A DNA stretch of 64,000 nt from an alpha proteobacterium HIMB114. Lineage in GTDB: Bacteria; Pseudomonadota; Alphaproteobacteria; Pelagibacterales; Pelagibacteraceae. The position numbers and the translations under genes are program-made. Where the stretch lies: NCBI GenBank assembly GCA_000163555.2, contig ADAC02000001.1, forward strand, positions 186,001-250,000, given 5' to 3'. Shown here piece by piece: positions 52,751 to 61,736 of this stretch (position 1 is the stretch's first letter; every line of letters begins with the position of its first letter). Below the pieces are notes generated by a model that worked only from the letters and a program-made list of their open reading frames with translations, was not told the DNA's origin and ran no database searches.

Positions 52751-53806
52751 CCTCTTCTCACGCTCGCTTGCGGTCTTTAGTTGGCCGCAAGCTCCTAAAA
52801 TATCGTCACCTCTTGATTTTCTAAGAGTAACAACGTGACCATTCTTCTTTATTATTTCTATGAATTTAGAAGTTTGTTCTTTTGTCGCAGTTTTATATTT
52901 AACCCCTGGCCATGGATTAAATTGAATTAAATTTAATTTACATGGAAATTGTGACATGATTTTTGACAACTCTTTTGCACACTGTTCAGTATCATTCACA
53001 TCTTTTAAAAGAACATATTCAATAAAAATTTTTTCTCCATTTTCTTTTGCATATTGACTGCAATGTTCAATTATATTCTCAATATTATATTTTTTATTGA
53101 TTGGCATAATTTCGTTTCTGATTTCATTATTAGGTGCATGCAAAGATAATGCTAAATAAGTTCCAATTTCATTTGCAGCTTTTTTGATATTTGGAGATAT
53201 CCCGGATGTTGATACAGTTATCTTTTTATTTGAAAAGTTAAGACCATTTTCATCTTTTAAAATTTCAACTGACTTTTTTATGTTTTCAAAATTATAAAAT
53301 GGTTCACCCATGCCCATATAAACAATATTGTTAATTTTTTTTTGCTCTTTCCAATCATTCAATTCATCTTTTGCAATCAAGATCTGACTAATAATTTCAT
53401 TTGATGATAAGTTTTTTACAAGTGGTTGAATACCGGTATGACAGAATTTACAATTTAAAGTACATCCAACTTGCGAAGAAATGCAAAGTGTAGAATGAGT
53501 TTCAGATGGTATATAAACTGTTTCAACTAAATTTTTATCATTTAACTCTAATAACCATTTAATAGTTCCATCTTTTGATACTTGTTTATTTTTAATTTTA
53601 GGTCTGGAAAAATTTACTATTTTTAATAATTCATCACGTAAACTCTGAGTTAAGTTTGAAAAGAGATTAGGATCAGAATATCCTTTTTGATAATAAAACT
53701 TCCAAACTTGATTGGCTCTCATTGAAGATTTTTTTTTATCTAAATTAAAATTATTGGAAAAAATACTTTTTACTTCTCTATAATTAAGATCAGCAAATTC
53801 GATCAT
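52733..53806 (-). CDS. rlmN: 23S rRNA/tRNA adenine C2-methyltransferase RlmN
   Basis: This 357-residue radical SAM methyltransferase has the cluster motif CTLNCKFC in SSQVGCTLNCKFCHTG. The GMGEPFYNFENI segment and the C-terminal catalytic Cys in GDDILGACGQL are present. It methylates A2503 of 23S rRNA and A37 of some tRNAs. It is the last gene of a three-gene operon with two small genes. Confidence 0.94.
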   Translation of the reverse strand: MIEFADLNYREVKSIFSNNFNLDKKKSSMRANQVWKFYYQKGYSDPNLFSNLTQSLRDELLKIVNFSRPKIKNKQVSKDGTIKWLLELNDKNLVETVYIPSETHSTLCISSQVGCTLNCKFCHTGIQPLVKNLSSNEIISQILIAKDELNDWKEQKKINNIVYMGMGEPFYNFENIKKSVEILKDENGLNFSNKKITVSTSGISPNIKKAANEIGTYLALSLHAPNNEIRNEIMPINKKYNIENIIEHCSQYAKENGEKIFIEYVLLKDVNDTEQCAKELSKIMSQFPCKLNLIQFNPWPGVKYKTATKEQTSKFIEIIKKNGHVVTLRKSRGDDILGACGQLKTASEREKRSTLSK

Positions 53807-53998
53807 TTAAATTACAAATTTACTAAAAAGAAAATTAATTGATATCAAGACAAAGCTTGTAATTACTAATATGATACACCAAAATCTTAACAAAATCGCA
53901 GTTCCAGCTTTTTCGAAATTTTTCCAAGGTATAAAATAATAACTAAGTAACGTTACTAAAATAAAAAAAAGTAAAATATCAGTTAAGCTTATATTCAC
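53807..53998 (-). CDS. Small two-helix membrane protein, unknown function
   Basis: This 63-residue protein has two hydrophobic segments (about 5-24 and 38-60) joined by a short basic loop (PWKNFEKAG). The GTG start overlaps the upstream gene stop (GTGA), and its stop abuts the rlmN ATG with no gap. This tight coupling supports a real gene. I recognise no family. Confidence 0.65.
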   Translation of the reverse strand: MNISLTDILLFFILVTLLSYYFIPWKNFEKAGTAILLRFWCIILVITSFVLISINFLFSKFVI

Positions 53999-54240
53999 TT
54001 TTGAAATTTATCTTTCCATTCAGAGTATGGCATTCCGTAAATCATTTCTCTTGAATCTGGATCAGAGATCTCAACACCTTTTTTTTCAGCCTCTTCCCTG
54101 AACCATTTTGATAAACAGTTCCTGCAAAAACCAGCCAAATTCATAAGATCAATGTTTTGAACATCTTTTCTCTCTCTTAAATGATTAACAAGTCTTTCAA
54201 ATGCCTGTGATTGAATTTCTTTTTTTGTAGCTTCGTCCAT
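53995..54240 (-). CDS. DUF1244 family protein
   Basis: This 81-residue soluble protein has the highly conserved core FERLVNHLRERKDVQNIDLMNLAGFCRNCLSKW and REMIYGMPYSEWK, which define DUF1244. The CRNC pair may bind metal. The family is common in Alpha- and Gammaproteobacteria, but its function is unknown. It heads the operon that ends in rlmN. Confidence 0.88.
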   Translation of the reverse strand: MDEATKKEIQSQAFERLVNHLRERKDVQNIDLMNLAGFCRNCLSKWFREEAEKKGVEISDPDSREMIYGMPYSEWKDKFQK

Positions 54241-54262
54241 AAAAATAATTATAAGAAGTTTA

Positions 54263-54820
54263 ATGAAACTAACAGGTTCTTATAAAATTCCAACCGATAA
54301 ACAGTCAGTTTGGGAAGCGCTAAATAATCCAGAGATATTAGAAAAGTGCATTCCCGGGTGCGAAGAGTTTAAAAAAAATTCTGACACTAGTTTTACAGCA
54401 ACTGCCACAAACAAAATTGGTCCATTTAATGCAAGTTTTACCGGTGATGTTGAACTTCAAGATCTCAATCCTCCACATAGTTATAAGCTTGTAGGACAAG
54501 GTAATTCACCAGTAGGTTTTGCATCTGGAGAAGCTAAAGTAACCTTGGCCGAGGATGCGGGTCATACTGTTTTGACTTATGATGTTGAGGCAAATGTTGG
54601 AGGAAAGATTGCACAAGTAGGTAGTAGATTGATTGATATGACGGCAAAAAAAATGGCTGATATTTTTTTTGGCAAATTTTCCGAAACAATATCCCCTCAA
54701 AGCCAAACTTCGCAATCTACAACAAAAACTTCTGTTGAAAAAAAAGGATTTAACAAAAAATTAATTTATGCGTTTGCAACATTAGTTTCTGTGGGCCTGA
54801 TTTTATTAGCATTTTTTTAA
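54263..54820 (+). CDS. coxG: CoxG-family SRPBCC protein
   Basis: This 185-residue protein has a CoxG/SRPBCC lipid-binding-like domain (residues 1-145: LTGSYKIPTDKQSVWEALNNPEILEKCIPGCEEF). A linker and a C-terminal membrane helix (LIYAFATLVSVGLILLAFF) follow. CoxG anchors CO dehydrogenase-type enzymes to the membrane in other bacteria. It precedes coxS by 82 bases, in the same direction. Confidence 0.87.
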   Translation: MKLTGSYKIPTDKQSVWEALNNPEILEKCIPGCEEFKKNSDTSFTATATNKIGPFNASFTGDVELQDLNPPHSYKLVGQGNSPVGFASGEAKVTLAEDAGHTVLTYDVEANVGGKIAQVGSRLIDMTAKKMADIFFGKFSETISPQSQTSQSTTKTSVEKKGFNKKLIYAFATLVSVGLILLAFF

Positions 54821-54902
54821 ACAACTTTTAATTGAAATTTTCTGACGCACTTGTTTTTTCATCTCAGTATGAGAAGATGATTCTAGGGAGACAAGTTTAA
54901 TA

Positions 54903-55364
54903 ATGATGAAATTATCACTTAAAGTTAATGGAAAAAAAATAGAAAAAGAAGTTGATGATAATACTTTATTAGTTTCTTTTATTAGAGAAAATTTAAATTT
55001 AACAGGAACACATGTTGGATGCGATACAAGCCAATGTGGATCTTGCGTAGTTCATGTTAATGGCAAATCAGTAAAAAGTTGTGCAATGTTTGCTGTTGAC
55101 GCTAATGGTTCAGAGGTGACAACTATAGAAGGATTGGAAAAGGATGGAAAATTACACCCTGTTCAAGAGTCTTTTAAAAAGCATCATGGTTTACAGTGTG
55201 GATATTGTACTCCAGGAATGGTTATGAGTTCTATTGATTTATTAAAATCACACAAAAACCCAACTGAAGAAGAAATTAGAAAAGGTTTAGAAGGTAATAT
55301 TTGTAGATGTACAGGTTACCAAAATATTGTTGCATCAGTTAAAGGTGCAATTGGAAAAGTTTAA
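54903..55364 (+). CDS. Mo-hydroxylase 2Fe-2S subunit (CoxS type)
   Basis: This 153-residue iron-sulfur subunit has a plant-ferredoxin-type cluster (Cys40, 45, 48, 60) and a C-terminal four-helix domain with the second cluster (Cys99, 102, 134, 136: [13 protein letters not shown]). It passes electrons from the Mo site to FAD in a three-subunit hydroxylase of the xanthine oxidase family. Confidence 0.93.
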   Translation: MMKLSLKVNGKKIEKEVDDNTLLVSFIRENLNLTGTHVGCDTSQCGSCVVHVNGKSVKSCAMFAVDANGSEVTTIEGLEKDGKLHPVQESFKKHHGLQCGYCTPGMVMSSIDLLKSHKNPTEEEIRKGLEGNICRCTGYQNIVASVKGAIGKV

Positions 55365-55381
55365 CAAAAGGAGAAATAAAA

Positions 55382-57757
55382 ATGGCAAGTATGATTGGTT
55401 CAAAAGTTGAAAGAAAAGAAGACAAAAAGTTTTTAACAGGAAAAGGAAGATACACTGCGGATATAACATTACATAACCAATCATATGCAGTTTTCATTCG
55501 TTCTCCTCACGCAAGAGCAAAAATTAAAGGAATTGATACAGCGAAAGCAAAAAAAGCATCTGGAGTTATCGATGTTTTAACAGGTAAAGATTTAGCAGAT
55601 GATAAAATTGGAGGCTTGATCGCAGGCTGGAAGATTGTCAGCAAAGATGGAACGGATATGAAATGTCCCGCACACCCTGCATTAGCTACTGATACAGTTA
55701 ATTATGTAGGTGATCATGTTGCATTAGTAATCGCTGAAAGTTTACAAGAAGCAAAAGATGCTGCTGATTTAGTAAATGTTGATTACAAAGTTTTAAAGGC
55801 AGTTGCAAATACAGGCGATGCCATGAACGCTGAAGCAATACACGAAGGTATTGATAAAAATTTATGTTTTGATTGGGAGCTTGGCGATAAAGCAAAAGTC
55901 GACGAAGCGTTTTCAAGTGCAGATAAAGTTGTTGAGATGGATATCGTGAACAATAGATTAGTTCCAAATGCTATGGAACCTAGAGCATCTATTGGTGATT
56001 ACAATTCATCTTCAGATGAATTAACTTTGTATACAACAAGTCAAAATCCTCACTTATCAAGATTAGTAATGTCAGCATTTAACGCACTTCATCCAGAGCA
56101 TAAATTTAGAATTGTTGCTCCAGATGTTGGCGGAGGTTTTGGATCAAAAATTTATCCTTATTCTGAAGATGTTGTTATTGCTTGGGCAGCAAAAAGACTG
56201 CAGCGTCCAGTCAAATGGGTTTGTGAAAGAACAGAGTCATTCCTTTCAGACTGTCACGGAAGAGATCATATCACAAAAGCAGCTGTTGCAGTTAAAAGTG
56301 ATGGAACTGTTACTGGTTTAAAAGTTGATACAATTGCAAACTTAGGTGGTTATGCATCTTTATTTGCAACTGTAACACCGACATATTTATATGGTCCATT
56401 AGTTTTAGGACTTTACAATATACCCGCTGCTTACTGTAACGTAAAAGCAGTTTACACAAATACTGCTCCAGTTGATGCTTATAGAGGTGCTGGAAGACCA
56501 GAAGCTACTTATTTAATTGAAAGAATAATGGATAAAGCCGCTAAAGAAATGGGTATGGATAGAGCGGAGTTTAGAAAGAAAAACTTTATTAAACAGTTTC
56601 CTCATCAACAATGTTTAGTTCATAACATTGACTCAGGAGATTATGATGCGCACTTCGATAAAGCATTAAATCTAGCTGATTATGCTGGGTTTGAAAAAAG
56701 GAAAGCAGAATCTGCAGCAAAAGGTAAGCTAAGAGGTATTGGTTTTTCAACTTATATCGAAGCATGCGGTATTGCTCCATCAGCAGCAGTCATGTCATTA
56801 GGTGCTGGTGTTGGTTTATGGGAGTCTGCCGAAATTAGATTTAATCCAACTGGAAATATTTCAGTATTTACAGGAACACATAGTCATGGCCAAGGTCATG
56901 ATACAACTTTTGCCCAAATAGTTTCCGACAAGTTGGGTGTGCCAGTTGAAAATATTGAAATCGTACATGGAGATACGGATAAAGGTCCATTTGGTATGGG
57001 TACTTATGGTTCTAGATCACTTGCTGTAGGTGGTTCTGCAATCTCAAAAGCTTGTGATAAAATTGTAGAAAAAGGAAAGGCAGTAGCTGCAAATATGCTA
57101 GAAGCTAAACCTGAGGACATTGAATTTAAAGATGGAGAATTCATTGTACCTAATACTAATAAGAAAAAAACAATGGGTGAAATTGCTTTTGCTTGTTATT
57201 TACCAGGAACATATGGTGAAATAAAATCACCTTTACCGGAAGGTATGGAGCCAGGTTTAAAAGAGACAGCATTTTACGATCCAGTAAACTTCTCTTTCCC
57301 AGCAGGTTCACATATTTGTGAAGTAGAAATTGATCCAACAACTGGAGAAACAAAGGTTGATACTTATACCTGTGTTGATGACTTTGGAAACTTAATCAAT
57401 CCTATGATTGTTGAAGGCCAAATTCATGGTGGTTTGGCTCAAGGAATTGGACAAGCATTATATGAAAATGCTTATTACGATGAAACTGGTCAGTTAGTAA
57501 CTGCATCATACATGGATTATTGTATGCCAAGAGCAGATAATTTTCCAGAGTTTAGAATTGATTACACATGCACGCCAGCAACTTCAAACCCATTAGGTGT
57601 TAAAGGTTGTGGAGAGGCAGGTGCAATCGCTTCTCCTCCAGCTGTAATGAACGCAGTAGTAGATGCAATTGGAACAGAAGTTACAATGCCTGCAACTGCT
57701 GAAAAAGTTTGGAGAGCATTAAAAGATAAAAAATCAGCTCAAAAAAAAGCGGCATAA
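55382..57757 (+). CDS. Mo-hydroxylase large subunit, form II CoxL type
   Basis: This 791-residue molybdopterin-cytosine dinucleotide subunit belongs to the xanthine oxidase family. The active-site loop reads AYRGAGR (366-372), which marks form II. True CO dehydrogenase (form I) has AYRCSFR with the Cu-binding Cys. The catalytic Glu is at 745 (GCGEAGAIA). It therefore probably hydroxylates an aldehyde or aromatic heterocycle, not CO. The operon order coxG-S-L-M is intact. Confidence 0.93.
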   Translation: MASMIGSKVERKEDKKFLTGKGRYTADITLHNQSYAVFIRSPHARAKIKGIDTAKAKKASGVIDVLTGKDLADDKIGGLIAGWKIVSKDGTDMKCPAHPALATDTVNYVGDHVALVIAESLQEAKDAADLVNVDYKVLKAVANTGDAMNAEAIHEGIDKNLCFDWELGDKAKVDEAFSSADKVVEMDIVNNRLVPNAMEPRASIGDYNSSSDELTLYTTSQNPHLSRLVMSAFNALHPEHKFRIVAPDVGGGFGSKIYPYSEDVVIAWAAKRLQRPVKWVCERTESFLSDCHGRDHITKAAVAVKSDGTVTGLKVDTIANLGGYASLFATVTPTYLYGPLVLGLYNIPAAYCNVKAVYTNTAPVDAYRGAGRPEATYLIERIMDKAAKEMGMDRAEFRKKNFIKQFPHQQCLVHNIDSGDYDAHFDKALNLADYAGFEKRKAESAAKGKLRGIGFSTYIEACGIAPSAAVMSLGAGVGLWESAEIRFNPTGNISVFTGTHSHGQGHDTTFAQIVSDKLGVPVENIEIVHGDTDKGPFGMGTYGSRSLAVGGSAISKACDKIVEKGKAVAANMLEAKPEDIEFKDGEFIVPNTNKKKTMGEIAFACYLPGTYGEIKSPLPEGMEPGLKETAFYDPVNFSFPAGSHICEVEIDPTTGETKVDTYTCVDDFGNLINPMIVEGQIHGGLAQGIGQALYENAYYDETGQLVTASYMDYCMPRADNFPEFRIDYTCTPATSNPLGVKGCGEAGAIASPPAVMNAVVDAIGTEVTMPATAEKVWRALKDKKSAQKKAA

Positions 57758-57766
57758 GGGGGTTAA

Positions 57767-58555
57767 ATGAAACAGTTTAATTTTCACGAAGCAAAGAACG
57801 TAAAAGATGCAGTCAAAGCTTCATCAAAAAAATCTGCTTTTTTATCTGGAGGCCAGACTTTAATTCCTTCAATGAAATTAAGGTTATCTAGTTTTGATGA
57901 TGTAATTAACGTCAAAAACATAAAAGATCTTCAAGGTATCAAAGTTAGTAGTAAATCTGTTACGATAGGTGCTGCAACAACACATGCTGAAGTAGCTGCG
58001 TCTAAAGATGTAAAAAAAGCTATTCCGTCCCTTTCTCATTTAGCTGGGATGATTGGTGACGCTCAAGTTCGTAATAAAGGAACATTGGGTGGATCGATTG
58101 CTAATAATGATCCGAGTGCGTGTTACCCATCTGCTTGCATCGCATTGGATGCTACAGTTCATACATCTGATAGAAAAATAGAGGCTTCAAAGTTTTTTAA
58201 AGGTATGTTTGAAACGGCACTAAAAAAAGATGAATTAGTTACAGCTGTAGAGTTTAAAATACCAGAAAGTTCAAGCTATGTTAAAATTCCAAATCCAGCT
58301 TCAAGATATGCAATGGTTGGAGTTTATGTTGCTAAACACAAAAAAGATGTAATCTGTGCAGTAACTGGCGCTCAAGCAGTGGTTTATCGATGCAAGGAAA
58401 TTGAAAAAGAATTAGGTAATAATTTTTCTTCAGATTCTTTAAATAACCTAAATTTAGATTATAGCGAAATGAACTCAGATATCCATGCATCAGCAGAATA
58501 TAGAGCAAGTTTAGTTTTATCTGCTGCCCAAAAAGCAGTCGCTAATTGCAAATAA
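57767..58555 (+). CDS. Mo-hydroxylase FAD subunit (CoxM type)
   Basis: This 262-residue FAD-binding subunit has the two FAD motifs SGGQTLIPSMKLRL (about 27-40) and NKGTLGGSIANNDPSACYP (about 105-123). It passes electrons from CoxS to an acceptor such as quinone or oxygen. It starts ten bases after coxL, behind AAGGGGGTT. Confidence 0.93.
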   Translation: MKQFNFHEAKNVKDAVKASSKKSAFLSGGQTLIPSMKLRLSSFDDVINVKNIKDLQGIKVSSKSVTIGAATTHAEVAASKDVKKAIPSLSHLAGMIGDAQVRNKGTLGGSIANNDPSACYPSACIALDATVHTSDRKIEASKFFKGMFETALKKDELVTAVEFKIPESSSYVKIPNPASRYAMVGVYVAKHKKDVICAVTGAQAVVYRCKEIEKELGNNFSSDSLNNLNLDYSEMNSDIHASAEYRASLVLSAAQKAVANCK

Positions 58556-58592
58556 TTTAAATAATTTATCATAATCTGATAAGGTACTATTT

Positions 58593-58925
58593 ATGAATAA
58601 TACCTTTGATGAAAAAATTCTAGATGAAGCTCAACAATGGATTGAGCAAAATAAAAAAGTTATTCTAGCAACAGTCATTCAAACATGGGGTTCTTCACCA
58701 AGGCCAATAGGAAGCTTGATGATTGTAAATAATTCTGGTGATTTTTCTGGCTCAGTATCTGGTGGATGCGTAGAAGGTGAGGTTGTAAGACAATGTCTAG
58801 ATTTATTAAATGATAAAAATGATTTTAAAAAAATTGATTTCAAAGTTTCAAATGAAAGCGCCTGGAATGTTGGTCTTGCATGTGGAGGCGAGATTGCCAT
58901 CTTTTTAGAAAAACTAAAAAAATGA
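58593..58925 (+). CDS. XdhC-type maturation factor, N-terminal domain only
   Basis: This 110-residue protein corresponds to the XdhC/CoxI N-terminal domain: VIQTWGSSPRPIGSLMIVNNSGDFSGSVSGGCVEGEVV. In XdhC this part is fused to a Rossmann domain; here the Rossmann part is the next gene, joined by an ATGA overlap. XdhC-type proteins bind and sulfurate the Mo cofactor and insert it into the hydroxylase. Confidence 0.88.
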   Translation: MNNTFDEKILDEAQQWIEQNKKVILATVIQTWGSSPRPIGSLMIVNNSGDFSGSVSGGCVEGEVVRQCLDLLNDKNDFKKIDFKVSNESAWNVGLACGGEIAIFLEKLKK

Positions 58926-59602
58926 ATTTAGACTTACTTCAAGAAATAATTAATTTAAAAAATTCTAAAAAAGAATTTTCAGTTATTACTGATATCAGCA
59001 ATGCTAAAAGTTATATTTTTTCATTAAACGAAAAAATACAAGAAGAGCTAAAAGAAAATGAAAAAAAAATTATTGAACTTTATAAATCTAGAAAAGATGG
59101 CTTAATAAAAGGAACAGACTTATTTGTAAAAAATTATCACCGACCAATCAAGGTCGTAATAGTTGGAGCTGTTCATATATCTCAATTTTTCGTTGAGTAT
59201 GCAAAATCGCTTAATCTGGATATTTATATTATTGATCCGCGTGGTTATTTTGCTTCTGAGAAAAGATTTCCGTCAGCAAATATAATTAATTTGTGGCCAG
59301 ACGAGGCTTTTAAACATTGTACATTAGATAAAAATACGGCTTTGATTGCTTTAACCCATGACCCAAAAATTGATGATCCCGCAATACAAGAGGCTTTAAA
59401 TAAAAAATGTTTTTATATTGGTGCGCTAGGAAGTAAGAAAACTCATGAGAATAGATGTAATCGTTTGATTGAAAATGGTTTTGAAAAAGAAGAGATAAAA
59501 AAAATTTTTGGACCAATCGGAATTAAATTTGGAGGAAGATCTGCACCAGAGATAGCTTTATCAATTATTTTTCAACTGATGACTGAGATTTACAAGCAGT
59601 GA
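58922..59602 (+). CDS. XdhC-type maturation factor, Rossmann domain
   Basis: This protein of about 226 residues matches the XdhC C-terminal domain: KVVIVGAVHISQFFVEYAKSLNLDIYIIDPRGYFASEKRFPSA, then YIGALGSKKTHENRCNRL and IGIKFGGRSAPEIALSI. I take the ATG at 58922, which overlaps the preceding stop; a frame from 58880 would lie inside that gene. Together with the previous gene it completes a split XdhC. Confidence 0.88.
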   Translation: MNLDLLQEIINLKNSKKEFSVITDISNAKSYIFSLNEKIQEELKENEKKIIELYKSRKDGLIKGTDLFVKNYHRPIKVVIVGAVHISQFFVEYAKSLNLDIYIIDPRGYFASEKRFPSANIINLWPDEAFKHCTLDKNTALIALTHDPKIDDPAIQEALNKKCFYIGALGSKKTHENRCNRLIENGFEKEEIKKIFGPIGIKFGGRSAPEIALSIIFQLMTEIYKQ

Positions 59603-60168
59603 TATCTGCAATTTTACTAGTGGCCGGTACGTCATCACGTTATGGGAAAGATAATAAACTTCTTGTTAAATATAAAAAAAAACCTTTACTGTCATATTCT
59701 TTAAAAGCTTTATTAAAAAGCAAAGTCAAAGATATTGTTGTTGTACTTGGTAAAGATAAACAAAAGATACTAGAAGAAGTTCCTCAGAACAGAAAAATTA
59801 AAGTCATTTTTAATAAAAATTATAAAAGAGGAATGGCATCTTCTATCCTGGCTGGTTTGAAAAAAATAAATAAAAGCAGCCATGGCTTTATGGTGTGTTT
59901 ATCTGATATGCCAAAAATAAAATCTTCTACTTATAATAAAATTATTAATCACTTTAATAAAAACAAAAAAATTCCTTGTGTTCCTTGCTATAAAAATAGA
60001 AATGGAAATCCAGTATGCTTTCCAATCAGCTTTAAATCTAAAATCAAAAATATCAAAGGTGATCAGGGAGCAAAAAAAATCCTTCTAATGAATAATTTTA
60101 ATAAAGTTAATATTTCATCAAGTTCAATATTAATTGATTTTGATAAAAAATCTGATTTTAAAAAGTAA
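59599..60168 (+). CDS. MocA/MobA-like nucleotidyltransferase
   Basis: This 189-residue NTP transferase has SAILLVAGTSSRYGKDNKLLVKYKKKPLL as its nucleotide loop and the metal-binding VCLSDMPKIKSSTY. In this operon the likely job is adding CMP to molybdopterin (MocA activity) to form the dinucleotide cofactor that CoxL uses. The start is GTG, overlapping the XdhC stop (GTGA). It is convergent with the HAD gene, with an 11-base overlap. Confidence 0.85.
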   Translation: MISAILLVAGTSSRYGKDNKLLVKYKKKPLLSYSLKALLKSKVKDIVVVLGKDKQKILEEVPQNRKIKVIFNKNYKRGMASSILAGLKKINKSSHGFMVCLSDMPKIKSSTYNKIINHFNKNKKIPCVPCYKNRNGNPVCFPISFKSKIKNIKGDQGAKKILLMNNFNKVNISSSSILIDFDKKSDFKK

Positions 60169-60763
60169 ATTCTTTTAAATATTCTTTTAGCTTATTTGGT
60201 TTGTCTAAAGTTATTGTTTGAAAACCTATTTTTTTTGCTGATTCAGTATTTTCTGTTCTATCATCAATAAAAAGTGTTGTTTTAGGATCACAAATAAATT
60301 TTTTAATTGCTAGTTCGTAAATTTTTACATCTGGTTTTTTTAGACCAACTTTTCCAGATATAATCATGTCATTAAACTCATTAACGAATTTATTTTTAGA
60401 TGCATAAATATCAAATTGATCACCAGGAAAATTACTTAAAATAAAAATCGGAATGCCCTTTTTTTTTAAATCAAATGCAATCTTAAGATTTTCCTCATAA
60501 ACACCAACTATCATCTCCTGAAAGCGACCGTAAAATGATTCTATTGCATATTTATAATCTGGATATTCTTCAATTTTTTTTAAAGTTGCGGGTTTTGTGT
60601 CATAAACTAAATCTTGTTGAATATGCCATTCCCAAGGACATATATTTTTAAAAAAAAAATCAGTATCTTCTGGGGTATTAAAAATTTTATAGTATAGATT
60701 TCTTGGATCAAATTTAACTATGACTTTCCCAAGATCAAAAATTACTTTTTCAATTTTATTCAC
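60158..60763 (-). CDS. HAD-family hydrolase (YihX-like)
   Basis: This 201-residue HAD subfamily IA protein has motif I VIFDLGKVIVKFD, motif II FILSNFPGD, a motif III Lys (SGKVGLKKPDVKIYE) and motif IV LFIDDRTENTESAKKIGF. The second Asp of motif I is replaced by Gly (FDLGK), as in the FDLGNV/FDLGGV group. It is a phosphatase or a dehalogenase-like hydrolase of unknown substrate. The GTG start overlaps the DUF2237 stop. Confidence 0.85.
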   Translation of the reverse strand: MNKIEKVIFDLGKVIVKFDPRNLYYKIFNTPEDTDFFFKNICPWEWHIQQDLVYDTKPATLKKIEEYPDYKYAIESFYGRFQEMIVGVYEENLKIAFDLKKKGIPIFILSNFPGDQFDIYASKNKFVNEFNDMIISGKVGLKKPDVKIYELAIKKFICDPKTTLFIDDRTENTESAKKIGFQTITLDKPNKLKEYLKEFTF

Positions 60764-61134
60764 GATAAATCGATAGCGAATTTTTTAAGAGTTTCTAAAT
60801 TTATAATTTCTAAAGTTTTTTTATTGGTACTTTTAATAAAAATCTTACATGGATGACCAGCATCTACTGCTCTCTTAAACCATGTTGCACAAACACACCA
60901 GCTATCACCATTTTTTAATCCTACGAAATTATATTCTGGTCTAGGTGTAATCAAATCATTACCGTTATCTTTGCAAAATTTTAAAAAATCATCGTTTACT
61001 TTTGCACATACAGTATGAGTGCCAATATCGTTTTCATCTGTATTGCAACATCCATCTCTGTACCAGCCTGTCAATGGATCTAATGAGCAATTTTCTAATT
61101 TTTCACCAAGAACATTGAGTTGATTTTTAGTCAT
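60760..61134 (-). CDS. DUF2237 family protein
   Basis: This protein of about 124 residues has the family core NVLGEKLENCSLDPLTGWYRDGCCNTDENDIGTHTVCA and PRPEYNFVGLKNGDSWCVCATWF, with many conserved Cys residues. Its function is unknown. I chose the ATG at 61134; a frame from 61149 adds five residues inside the neighbouring oxygenase gene. It is co-transcribed between a 2OG-Fe(II) oxygenase and a HAD hydrolase. Confidence 0.85.
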   Translation of the reverse strand: MTKNQLNVLGEKLENCSLDPLTGWYRDGCCNTDENDIGTHTVCAKVNDDFLKFCKDNGNDLITPRPEYNFVGLKNGDSWCVCATWFKRAVDAGHPCKIFIKSTNKKTLEIINLETLKKFAIDLS

Positions 61135-61735
61135 GAAAGACGTTTGCAATTTTTTCTTCTAATTCAATGTTTAATGAAAAGGATCGCCTTTCGCCACTTG
61201 TATGAAATGGATAGGCTGTGTGCATCAAATAATTTGGAAATAATATCATATCCCCAACTTTCGGAACATGATTATAAATACTATCACTTAAAAAATTCTT
61301 AGAGCCATTGATGAAATCAATTGTTCCATTTGTTTTGATGTTTTTTTTACTTTTATTAAAATTTTTTGGGATCTTCAGGTATCCTACAGCAGATAAATGT
61401 CCATCGTGATAATGAATAGGGTTATATTCATTTTGAAACTGTCTTACTACCCAGAGGTTTTTAATTATTATTTTTTTTGCGTTTTTATTAATAGATTTTT
61501 TTAAAAAAACTTTTACTTCTTTAGCAATAAGTTTTGATAGGTTTTTCTTTATGAAAGTTTTTGGCAATTCAAATTCCTGTTTCACCTCACCAACTAGATT
61601 CTTTGAATAATTAAGTTTTTTTACCAACTGTTTATTTTCTAATATTCTATCAACTTCAGTATTTATTTTTTTAATTATAGAAAGAGGTAATTTAAATTTA
61701 CCCATCTTTGGTCCAAAAGGGCTTAGAACTTTCAT
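61127..61735 (-). CDS. 2OG-Fe(II) oxygenase, TIGR02466-like
   Basis: This putative prolyl-hydroxylase-type dioxygenase has about 202 residues. The metal site is NPIHYHDGHLSAVGYL (His and Asp), with the distal His in MHTAYPFHTSGERRSFSLNIEL and the 2OG-binding Arg just after. The substrate is unknown. I set the start at 61735, where the domain begins, one base after the hisI stop; the longer frame to 61807 is an out-of-frame extension into hisI. Confidence 0.8.
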   Translation of the reverse strand: MKVLSPFGPKMGKFKLPLSIIKKINTEVDRILENKQLVKKLNYSKNLVGEVKQEFELPKTFIKKNLSKLIAKEVKVFLKKSINKNAKKIIIKNLWVVRQFQNEYNPIHYHDGHLSAVGYLKIPKNFNKSKKNIKTNGTIDFINGSKNFLSDSIYNHVPKVGDMILFPNYLMHTAYPFHTSGERRSFSLNIELEEKIANVFHD

Positions 61736-61736
61736 T

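Noticed and set aside
55382-57757. Reading the large subunit as aerobic CO dehydrogenase
   Set aside because: The active-site loop AYRGAGR is form II and lacks the Cu-binding Cys of form I.
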